A stretch of 64,000 nt of DNA from the NCBI GenBank assembly GCA_030549205.1, contig JAUKTV010000016.1:186001-250000 (forward strand), in the 5' to 3' direction. The DNA comes from Apiosordaria backusii. Its lineage: Eukaryota > Ascomycota > Sordariomycetes > Sordariales > Lasiosphaeriaceae. Positions within the stretch are counted from its first letter, which is position 1, and each line of letters starts with the position of its first letter. Below the pieces are notes generated by a model. The model was not told the origin of the DNA, did not search any database, and saw only the letters and a program-made list of their open reading frames with translations. Below, one piece after another: positions 21,574 through 31,520 of this stretch. A program made the position numbers and the translations under genes.

Positions 21574-22807
21574 TTATTTCCAGGCGGCTGCAGTGCCTCT
21601 CATCTTGCTCCATTCACCGCCCGTCAATGCAAACTCTTTCGCCGTGCTCGCAGCAACCCGTCTCCTGATCCATTCATCGCTCCGCATTGGAGCTTCGGCC
21701 TCTTGTTCGGCCGGGTTCAGCAACGGGCTTCTCACCGGTCGAAGTACCACATCGTCCTCTGGGCGTAGGAAGTAGCCCAGCGAGTACTTGTCCTCAATGC
21801 TGCGAGTATTTCCGGCCTTGGCAACGCCACCCAGGCTGTCGGTGTACGTTACACGATGCAAGCAGGAACGAAACAGGCCGTTTGTGAATTTGACCAAGCA
21901 ATCCCCCACAATCACCAGAGCATTGCCTGGCTTGGGGGCAACAGGATGCCATTCCCCGCTGATGGCATCGAAAAACTCAAGTCCCTCCTGTTCCGAGTGA
22001 ATAAGTGTCAGGGTGCCAAAGTCGGTATGCGGAATGAGCATTACATGCACATGCGGGTCTCGTGGCGGAGAAGAGAAGACCTCTTTATATTTGACGATGC
22101 GAAGATGGTCACCGGAATTTGCCGTCTTTCGGTGAAGCGTTGCCAGATTATTCTCAGGATTTAGCCGTAGTGCAATCGACAGTCGAGAGAGGATAATAAT
22201 GAGAATATCATGACTTGATGAGATAAAGTTTGACAGATTCTCTGCTGTCTCGGCGTCCAAGAGGCCTAAAGCTTGATATTCCGAACAGTTGTCGACAAGG
22301 GCGGTTGTTTTCGAAATCTTGAACGAGGAGTTATCAGACTATCATGATGTTCAAACTAGGGGGGCAAATTGGATTGATTCGGCACTCACATTGAAAAACT
22401 CGTTCTGGTCCAGAGTCCCAAATTCGTCCACAATCGCGTGCCCTCTTGGTTTGTATCTGTATATTGGTCAATATTCAATCTGGCCAGGAAACAACAGGGT
22501 AGTAGGAGGGTTTTTTTTTTGTCAGATGCTCACCCATCATAAGAACCATCTTGAACGCTATCTCAAGCCTCTTATTGACGTCCAGATCAAAAAATTCTTT
22601 GGCGAAACGCATGAGATCATTTACCAACTTCCATGACCAGTAATCTGAAGCCTCGGGGGGTAGGGTAAGATAGAAAATACCAGCCGACATGCATGCTTCC
22701 AAGAGTTCTTGGTCCTCTGTTCCCTCGTAGATGTTGTTAAGAGAGAGAACGGGAACTTGTGTCACTTGCTGTTGGGGTCCCATGATGATACAGTTTGGAT
22801 CCAGCAT
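21574..22807 (-). CDS. 2OG-Fe(II) oxygenase, isopenicillin N synthase-like (possible splice-site frameshift)
   Basis: Three exons fit: 22807-22534, 22456-22390 and 22338-21574. The start could also be 22783. Exon 1 holds the DIOX_N-like region (ACMSAGIFYL and AKEFFDLDVNKRLE). Exon 2 encodes YKPRGHAIVDEFGTLDQNEF. Exon 3 holds the catalytic core, with iron ligands HTD in LIPHTDFGTLTLIHSEQEGL and His in SCLHRVTYTD, and with YSLGYFLRP near the 2OG site (the usual Arg before Tyr is Lys). Introns 1 (77 nt) and 2 (51 nt) have good ends. Exon 1 ends with one leftover base, but exon 2 needs two, so one base is missing at the ATGATGG|GTGAGC junction. The cause is a sequencing error, an inactivating deletion or unusual splicing. 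Such enzymes often act in secondary metabolism; the substrate is unknown. Confidence 0.7.
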
Positions 22808-23417
22808 GACAATCAGTTTTGAGCTTGGAGAGAGTAAAGCCAGGCTACAGTAGTATAAGAATAAACAGGGAACTGCAGACCTCTTATCTGGCATAATAAC
22901 ACCGAAACATGATAACCATTATTGGCCTTTCTTGCATCTCTCATGTGGCCACTCGATCCTTCCCACGTGGGGGTTCATCTTTCTCAGCCACAGATCAACA
23001 ATGATGACTGCAAAAAGCGAGGCCACACCAATCAAGTCCGAGCCGCCATGACCTGGAAGATCTTATCAACATTGCTGCCCCTATTCAGGCTACCACACCC
23101 CCTCCGTTACACAGCAGCGCCCAGCCTGAGGTGAAGCTGGGTGGTTGGGGTCGAGAAATGGTGCCCAAGTGATGTGTCTACCTGCCATGTCGGCAACCGG
23201 CCCAGCCTCCAGTGGCTGATTGCTCCTGACCTGGCGGCGACGAGGCAAGCCAAGGCAGCAAAACTGGGATCACAAGAGGTTGGGGATCATACCTATTTCT
23301 TCGTTTTGTCCCCTATATACTACACCACCGAGAACTTGACCTGACTTCATCAAAGTTTCATTTTATCCGGCTTAATCAAGTACATATACGAGTGTATAAC
23401 ATACAGCAGGCCAATCA
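22808..23417. other. Intergenic region between divergent genes
   Basis: No convincing coding frame. It holds the promoters of the 2OG oxygenase (left) and the NLR-like gene (right). Confidence 0.4.
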
Positions 23418-26400
23418 TGGTGAGTAGGTATCTTCCATCCCGCTGGATTTCGTCGGGTTTAGAAAGGGCACGCGTATCTCCGCTAATAACTGGTTTTCCC
23501 AGAGGCGACGGCCTACCTCAGGAAGCACTACCGGATCACGGCATCCTGTAGGGCTCCATGTCTTGTCTTTGCCACCGGAGCCGACGCTAGAGTTCGTGAT
23601 TATAGCTTTCTTATTCATTATTCCTCACTACCCAGACTCGGAAAGTGCCTTGGGACTGAGGACCTCACCTTGAAGCATAATTGCCATTCACGGGCTGAAC
23701 GGGCACGCCTTTCGGACATGGACCAAAGAATGCCCAGCATCTCAACCTGGCGCCGCAGCGACGGGCACCATGTGGCTCCGAGACCTCTTGCCATCCCGCC
23801 TGCCGGATGCTCGGATCATGACGTATGGATATGATTCTCGGGTCTTTAGTGGAACCAAGGCCGATGTGTTGCAGGATGCTGAGGAACTGCTGTCGCAGCT
23901 GCGAGCCAAAAGAGAGGTAGGTGATGCTGGCGTGGAATCTGGAAGTTGCCACGGTGGGCGTATTGGGCTGATTATCGGGCCACTGTGTGCCGTGGCGGAC
24001 CTATAGGATCTTGAAGTTGGGTATCCCATCTTGTTCATTGCGCACAGTTTGGGTGGGCTGGTGTTGAAACAGGTGAGGGACCGTGGGACCCCAAACCGAC
24101 ATCTTTATCCCGCTCTGATATGCATCCCACGCTGTCGTTATAGGCACTTTGTGTGGCAAAAGACCACTCCGAGTATGGTGAGCTTTTCGAGATGACCAGG
24201 GGAATCACGTTCATGGGTGGGTTGCACCGGACACCTACCTCGATGCGTGAGCGGCGCACGCAGATGCCTTATAATGGATACTCTTTACAGGAACCCCCCA
24301 CCGAGGAAGCGGCGTTGCTTCTCCGGCTCTCATTTTGGCAAGTATTCTCCGCGTTGCTGGGTTGCGCATTGCGAAACAACGTCTCAGATCGCTGCAAGAG
24401 CATTCCAAGAGTCTCTTCAATCTCAGCGACCAGTTTCGGCGTATAACTGCGGGCATCTCAATTCTCTCCTTCTACGAGACGAAGCCTACGCCGCCACTCA
24501 GCGGTTTAGTAAGTCAACGCCGCGGATGTGGTCCCTCCGCAACCGCCTTCAGGTCGTTGTCAAGGGTCTCATGTCCGAAACCGGCCTCGTTCATGTTCGG
24601 GCCGGCGCTCAAACGCTGCTGACTGTTGAGTTTTCAGGTTGTGCAACCTAATTCTGCCATTCTCGGTCTTGCCGATGAGATTATTTTACCGCTGGAAGCA
24701 AACCACCGCGATATCTGTCGATTCGCGGACGACCAGGACGGGGGACTCTTTGATCAAGTTGCCCTGCAATTGATACTGCTTATCGAAGCCATGAAGACAA
24801 AAGGTACGGCTTGATGCCACCGGAGAGACGAGTTATGTACTGACAAGATCGATGCCTCCAGGCCTATCCAGCTTGGACGCCAATGCGCGGCGGTACTTCT
24901 CCGTCCCTGTTACCCGCAATCACCTCTTTACCGGTAGAACGAGCATCATCGATAACATAGACCGGTACTTTCAACCCAAAGAAGAGGACGTTGGAGCCCA
25001 CAGTCAAAAGACTCTGGTACTCACGGGACTAGGAGGGATTGGCAAGACTCAGGTTGCTGCCGCCTTTGCATACGACAGTTATGCTGCTGGCAACTTTTCG
25101 GTTGTGCTCTGGGTCTTTTCTGCCAACAGGGCGACCTTGCTTCGCTCCTTTTCCGATCTCTCCAAGTATCTGGGCCTTTCTAGCACCCCGGCCCATCTCT
25201 TTGATGACACTGACAGCGAATCGGAAAGCGATGGAGACCAGCCACTGGAGCGTCATGGCTTGGGGAACTGAAAAGGGACGACTGGCTCCTTGTGTTTGAT
25301 AACTGGGACGATATCGAAGGAGTCGATCTCAGTGCCTTCATCCCGAAGTTACCAAATGGGAATATCCTCATTACAAGCCGCAGGCAAGCTGCAAGCAGAT
25401 TGGGCGGCCAGATCGAGGTGGACGTAATGGAGCCGGCTGAAGCTGTTCAACTACTTGGTCGATGCGCAAGAGTTCCCGATATGACGTACGAGACTGCCAC
25501 ACCAGCTGCGCTGGAACTAGTGCAAGTTTTGGGGCGTCTCCCGCTAGCAATCGACCAGGCGGGCTCGTATATCGCCGAGCAGGCCATGGACTTCAGCTCC
25601 TATCTCGAGCTCTTCGAGATGAATAGCTCCGATCTCCTCGCCACGACACCACCGAAGGCTATATGGTCATATGCGCACAGTGTCTTCACCACGTGGGAAA
25701 TCTCATACAACCAGCTCAAGACCTTGTCTCCACTATCCACCCTCATCCTGGATCTCGCCGCCTTCTTCCAGTCGGACGATATTCCACTCGAGATGATTCT
25801 TGTCCTTGTCAACGCCATCAGTGCGGATAATGACAGCCTCTTTCTCTCCTGTTGGCTGCCTTTTGTTCGGTCAAGGAAGGACTACGATAGCTTCTTGGGT
25901 GATGTTTCACCATCATTGCGTGTTGGTAAAGTCGCAGCCATGCAGGCCATTGGCAAGCTGCTGTCCTTCACGCTAGTAATGAGGAAGCAAGGCTCTCAGA
26001 GTCTTCGAATGCACCCTCTCGTACATTCTTGGACCAAAGAGCGGCAGCGAGATGTTGACGACCGGGCGGAACGATGCCGGGTAGCCATAAGTCTCGTTTG
26101 CCGAGCCCTTTTTAACGCAGTTGATTTACGTCAGTTCGGCGACGTCTTCCAGCTTTATCCCCAAGCATTTGTGTGCGTCGAGCATTTGGAGAGTATTCCA
26201 GAACTTCGTCGCCTAATGGGGGCATCGGAAGTGGGAGCTGCTCTGATATCGGTCAATGGCTGGGTGGCCATGTCCTTCGACCAAGCAACTGTGGAACGAG
26301 CAGACCAGTTTTTTATGAATATCCACCAATGGCAACAGGAGCCAGACTATCATGGATACAAGATCCATGAAGGACTATTGAAAAACAGGCAAGTATATGG

Positions 26401-27508
26401 GCTACTGAGCAAGGGGAAGTATGTGGAGTTGGAGGAGCTGGCAGAAAGCTACCTCAAATCTTTTCAACCGACCACCCAACAGGAGCGGATATATATTTGC
26501 AGCCTGATTCAAGCGTATGCCCCGTGCCTGTATCGCCAGCTAAGATATACCCGATCAGAGGAGGTATATGCTCTCAGTGACACATCCGCCGACCCATCTG
26601 GGTATTTCCAGGCCAGAAAGGACCTCACTCTAGGCGGAATCTGGTGCGACACGGGTGCGACACGGGTCGTCTGGACGAGTCGGAGAAAATTCTGAAATCT
26701 TGCCAGTCGATTCTCACCAAGGCTGTCGGGCCAAACCACTTCATATGGTCCGTTTGCCATCAGCTCCTGATCATCTGCTACATCGCTCAGGGCCGCCACC
26801 ATCTCGCTGAAGAACTCGCAAAACCATTAGCCGAAAAGATCGTGGCTATGACGTCCTCCACTCATACCACTCCGGTGTTTGCCGAGTTCGAGGTCATTGA
26901 ATTGTACACGCGCTCCCTCCGCAAGCAAGCCAAGTACGACCAGGCCCTCAACTTACTTAACCGTCTCCTGGAGGATACAACGTCACCCAACCCGCCTCCT
27001 ACGCGATCCCTCGCCGAACTGTCCCTAGCATTCACCCGGCTAGACCTCGAAACTTCAACCACCAGCCCCTCGAGGACTACTGTTGCCTCCCTTCTTGAGG
27101 AGCTTAACGAGACTTTTCTCCGCGCCCAGTACGCCTACAAGATTGAGTGGACAAGAGGGACGTGGGTTTTCAAGTTCTTTGACGCCATGGTGGCTGAGCT
27201 GCAAGACAGGTGCTCGCTTCACTTGTCCCCGTCTGATGCCGCGGCGCGGGACATTCTAGATATAGAGCGCGTCTCGCTCTTTGAGTCGGATGATCTTACT
27301 TCCACTGCCAGCGGGTCTGCCACGGTGGTTGTGCAGAGTAAGGAGAATGATGGTACGATGATGGAGGTTGAGGTAGAGCCGGTGCCGACGAGTGAGGGGC
27401 TGGCTGTAGGAGCCGATGAAAAGGATGAGGCACAGGCTGGCCGGAGAGGTAAGTGGTTGAAGTTGTTGGTGATATATGATCTGCTTTTCAGGTGCGGTCG
27501 CCCCGTAA
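23418..27508 (+). pseudogene. NLR-like protein: SesB-type hydrolase, NB-ARC, helical repeats; two frame-breaking lesions
   Basis: Exons fit at 23418-23420 (ATG only), 23503-23591, 23676-23916, 24007-24072, 24144-24216, 24291-24508, 24638-24803 and 24862 onward, all in phase. An N-terminal alpha/beta-hydrolase (IIAIHGLNGHAFRTWT, nucleophile in ILFIAHSLGGLVLKQ, then GITFMGTPHRGS) is followed by ANHRDICRF and an NB-ARC ATPase (P-loop LTGLGGIGKTQ near residue 345, WLLVFDNWDD, NILITSRR, GRLPLAIDQAGSYI). A helical TPR-like region follows. This is the architecture of fungal STAND/NLR proteins tied to heterokaryon incompatibility. A one-base deficit near 25255 separates P-loop and Walker B. An exact 11-bp tandem duplication at 26644-26665 breaks the repeat region. 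The last exon probably starts at 27492 after a 54-nt intron. As read, no full product can be made. Confidence 0.85.
26644..26665 (+). repeat. 11-bp tandem duplication disrupting the NLR-like gene
   Basis: GTGCGACACGG occurs twice head to tail (26644-26654, 26655-26665). The upstream frame ends soon after it at 26693. The downstream frame continues the same protein (GRLDESEKILKSCQSILTKA). Without one copy the two frames would be continuous. Eleven is not a multiple of three. Confidence 0.85.
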
Positions 27509-27516
27509 AAGGGTGA

Positions 27517-27876
27517 TGGTGAATATTAGGGTGGTTGGAAAAGGAATTGCAAGACTTCAAGAGGTAGAACAGTTGCTCTCAATTTTTGGGTGATTGATAG
27601 AAGGTATGGCGACTGATCGGGGGGCACACCCCAAATTGATACGCGGGCACCATTTGGATATACGGGCACCACCTTTTTTTATCCAGGGGCACTACCGTTT
27701 GGATATACGGGCACCAGGCGCCACGTTCCACATCATCACACCGCTCTTCCCGCAACATCAACTGCATCAACAAACAAAGCATCCACTTGAAGCTAGGTAT
27801 TCACACACACACTCAATGTAGGAAGCTGATTTCCCTGGTGCTGTGTGCACAGCTAACCAATCATCAGCTTCCCACA
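27517..27876. other. Short intergenic region with GGATATACGGGCACCA repeats
   Basis: TTTGGATATACGGGCACCA occurs at 27653-27671 and again at 27698-27716. A degenerate copy (TTGATACGCGGGCACCA) lies just upstream near 27637, and a weaker one near 27681. No reverse-complement partner was found downstream, so I cannot call it a transposon end. It lies about 160 nt before an acidic ORF and could be a regulatory array. Confidence 0.55.
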
Positions 27877-28322
27877 ATGTCTTCCGCGCATCCTATCGAG
27901 CCAGATGCGCAATACAGCGACAGTCTCGTCACTGACTGGAGCGACCTCTCCACCTCCGACGACGATTTCTACGATGCCGCCGAGAATTTCGAGGATGTAG
28001 CTGAGCCGCCGGAAGATGATGACACCGAACACGACGATACTTCCACCGACGATGACGATGCTTCTACATCATCCGGGGATGTCTCTGCATCCTCTGAATA
28101 TGACGATACCGACGATGATGGAACCCGAGGATCGCCCAACGCCGGCGCGGTCAACCGAAAAATGGTGATCTTTCGATGCCTCAAGGTGCCACCCGACCGA
28201 GCGATGCCCCAACAACCCGCAAAAGAACTACGGACGAGAACACGGCGGCCAAGAAACCTCGAGCCAAGAACAACAAGTCGAAAAAGAAGAACGAAAAACC
28301 CGACCCTCCGCAGGGAAATTGA
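27877..28322 (+). CDS. Hypothetical acidic, disordered protein with probable one-base frameshift
   Basis: From the ATG at 27877 the first about 90 residues are dominated by Asp, Glu, Ser and Thr (DLSTSDDDFYDAAENFED, then long Asp/Ser/Thr runs). After an A5 run at 28158-28162 the reading frame loses this character. In the frame one base off, a Lys-rich, charged tail follows (AAKKPRAKNNKSKKKNEKPD) and ends at TGA 28320-28322. This suggests a lost base in the homopolymer. I recognise no family. The acidic head with a basic tail resembles chromatin- or transposon-associated proteins, but that is only a resemblance. The neighbours are a broken NLR-like gene and another unassigned ORF. Confidence 0.35.
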
Positions 28323-28562
28323 TATGGGACAAGTCCCCCTCGTATTATTATACTGGCCAATAGGGGTCTTTAGATGTAGATTGGATAAGGATTTAGGTAG
28401 ATGTGACAGATGCTGCATCATCACGTCATGGTTGAAGGTTAAGGTTGTGGTTGTGGCATATGACTACCACACACCTACTTCTTTCGACTGGCTGCAGTCT
28501 TCCACACTTCTTTTCTCCCTGGATCTCATCATTATCTATCTACAATACAATATTATCACATC

Positions 28563-28979
28563 TATGGCTTTCAAGTAGGTTCCCGTATTATAAATTCAGC
28601 TCGACTCGCCCCCTCAATTCGTCGTCGTCATTCCCAATGGGAGCTCATAGATGACAACGTTAGCGTTATCGAGATAGAAAACGAGGACGAGGTCCAAGAA
28701 GTGGTTGAGGTGGCACCAGCAGTCAGGATGAGGTCTCGCAAGCGCTCGGGCTTGGTATCGGCCTCCGAGTCAGAGGGAGTGTTCAAGCGGAACAAAACTA
28801 GACGACGTCGCAAGGGAGCCTCCGCTGTGGTGGGTGACGATGACCTCAACACCACGGCTGAGGCAGATACGCAGGATTCAACAGTGGCGATGGCTTCAGA
28901 CCTACCACAAACGACACGCAGTGGGCGACCGCTGCGGCCAACTGACAAACTGGCGCGGGCGCGGGCCGGTCAGGCCTAA
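28563..28979 (+). CDS. Unrecognised basic ORF, possibly the 3' end of a transposon-derived gene
   Basis: An open frame without an early ATG runs to the stop at 28977-28979. It reads SARLAPSIRRRHSQWELIDD, then an acidic stretch, a Lys/Arg-rich stretch (VFKRNKTRRRRKG) and finally QTTRSGRPLRPTDKLARARA. The composition is coding-like and uses normal codons, but the 5' end is unclear: either an intron or loss of upstream sequence. The ending resembles C-terminal tails of fungal hAT-type transposases. This is a weak impression, not a match I can show. Confidence 0.25.
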   Translation, partial: YGFQVGSRIINSARLAPSIRRRHSQWELIDDNVSVIEIENEDEVQEVVEVAPAVRMRSRKRSGLVSASESEGVFKRNKTRRRRKGASAVVGDDDLNTTAEADTQDSTVAMASDLPQTTRSGRPLRPTDKLARARAGQA

Positions 28980-29699
28980 AACGGGCTTTTTTGGAATTCG
29001 TGACTAATTTCGCAAAGACTGGGCAGAAAACGCGTTTTCTGAGGTTTTGGGGATTTGTGGCTACTTGTATGGTTGAGATTTCCGATCGATCTTTGTCGGC
29101 CGCGGAGGAATAGGGACTGTGTATACAGGCAGGATGGAGATGTTAAGTGTTCAACGTCCTATCTTCGGCGGCTGAAGCGGTGCCTGCTGTCTGTGGTACG
29201 AAGTGATAGGTGTAGGGTCGGTGGAGAGTGATGGTTGGCTGGTCAGGTATTTTAGTCGGCCTGCGGTTGGTTCGTGTCGAGTCGGCCTGTGGTCATTGCG
29301 AACCGAATCGTTGCCCGAACGGCCTCGACGTTCGGAGTCGAGTCTTCGTTATCCGACGACGATTTCCCTTCTAGATAGAAGGAAATATTGCCTCTGTGGG
29401 TGGTTGTGCAGTGTTGAGTCTTGCTATGTCTGTTCTGAGCTGAGTAAGCACACCTGCCTCCTTTCGTGACAGGTGGTCGTACAGCCGTCAGGTATGTTTT
29501 CCTGGTAGCCGATGGAGCATATTTTAGATACTAAGGCAGCTCGGCGCTTACGTGATGCTTCCCACAGCGCAATGATAAGTGAAGGTACCGACCAGCCCCT
29601 ACTCAAGTACGTGCTGTTCATTCCAGTTTTCCTACTCGCTTGTACTGGATTCTCATCCTGTTATTAGCTCGATATAACCTGAATAGCACTGTTCGGCCC
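28980..29699. other. Intergenic region, nothing recognised
   Basis: GC-normal sequence with no convincing ORF, RNA gene or repeat boundary. It separates the unassigned ORFs from an AT-rich relic. Confidence 0.4.
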
Positions 29700-31040
29700 A
29701 CCTTTTCGTGGAGCCAATTGTGGATTTGGCACCGACGACTTTATAATTCGCAATAAGGTCTAAAAAGCCTTAACATATATCCACATTTAAACTAACGCAG
29801 TAGGTAAAACGATTCCGAAGTTAATAAAAAAGGCGGCGTTATTAAAGGCAATATAGTAAGTATCTTATATTAGTATTATAACGTAATATAAAAAACAAAT
29901 GGTAATAGAATTATTACTTTAGTTAACTAAAAAGTAAGTGAAGATAATAATAATTGCTACTTTCTATAAAAACAAAGAAGGAAAATAGCGTTTTATAATA
30001 AAGTTAGGTTTAAAGTAGTATAATAATAATTATAAAGGAAGGCTAATATACTTGCCCCGACATTAAACAAAGATCTCGTTTATAGCTCCCAGATCACTTA
30101 CGTTTAAAAAAGTAAAAAGAGCGAACTGTTAAATCGTTAGATCTTACAAAGAGACGTATATCCTTGCTCTTTAGAAAACGCACTTCCTTACTACCTACTA
30201 AGGAAAAGTCTGTACTTTCTTCCCCTCTACAGCCCTTTATAATAAAGTCTATAGGAGGTGTCGATCGCGTTACTAATAAGGTCGGGAGATAGTAGAATTG
30301 AAACCAATGCTCCCCTTATCGGAACGCTAGAATAGTATATCGAGCTTTAAGTAAAACAAGCTTAACGACAAATCTGCTATTAGGAAGATGTCCAAAACTG
30401 GGGAATATAAAGTTTTATAAAAGATTTTCTATTATACAATTTAAACTAAAATAAACAATAAATATCCATCGAGCTTTCTCTTTAAAGACTAAGTTAGCAT
30501 TTAAACCTCTCTAAATACTTAATCCTACTATAAATAAGACTTAATTTCGAAAAGTGCAAACCTTAATAGCAGTAAGTAGATATATTTATATTTTAGTAGG
30601 TTAGGTAAATATACAGTCTTATTCCTAAATAGCAATTATAACCTTTTTCTTTTAAAACCTATAATTTAGCTAAAAAATTCTACCCTTTTATAAAGCCCTA
30701 TATAACTTAATATTAATAGCGTTTATATAGTCTTTCAATATATACTGATTATATTTCTTCTTTATTATACAAGACAATTCCTACGATGATTTTATAGCGG
30801 TAACTAAGCCTATAAAAGCGGCAGTTAATGCTAAGGAACTGGGTAAGTATAAAGCTATCGAAAATAGAAATGCTAACGATATAGAGTTAATATAGAGAAT
30901 GAAATGAACTAAAGGAAGATCTGTGCTTTTTATAATTACCCTATATCCTGAATGTTATAAACCGATTTTAAATTAACTTGTAGTCTGAATATTATTTTCG
31001 AATTAAAGCTGAAAATAATCGTAGTAGAGAGAGGGGTGGG
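29700..31040. mobile_element. AT-rich relic, probably a RIP-mutated repeat
   Basis: About 1.3 kb of strongly AT-enriched sequence with sharp composition changes at about 29,740 and 31,030. All frames are broken by many TAA and TAG codons. The size and composition fit a RIP-mutated DNA transposon, but I find no inverted ends, target duplication or protein motif. It is less AT-extreme than the 10-kb block. Calling it a mobile element is an inference from composition alone. Confidence 0.45.
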
Positions 31041-31520
31041 GTGCCGCTTATTAACCACACACCCTACAAGCAAGTCCGAAAACGGCAAAAAATTTCCCTC
31101 GACACAACAATACAGGTCGATCTCGAGATTTTGATGCGCCGCCAGCGATCCTGCCGGCAGTAGTCTCGCGATTTGCGCGGTGTGGTTTCGGGACCGAATT
31201 GGATGCCTAGATGCATATGCATAAAAGTAAAAAAGGGAATCAGTCATTAGCATACCCCAAGCATCATCGTAAAAACCACGCAAGAATGGTTGTCGCCATC
31301 CTCCTTGGTGCCGTGCAACCCATCCAATAAATTACGCCTCACGCAACATATTAAGCAATGACGAAAACATTCAGTTCAAGTCCCAAAAACTCATATCCAT
31401 ATCCATTATCTACCAAAACCAAAAGGTATCATCATATCCCCGTCATCATATCCCAATAAACTCCATGCCAAAAAGAATCAAAAAAAAAATCAAAAAGCCA
31501 ACAGAAACACGCCGAACCGT

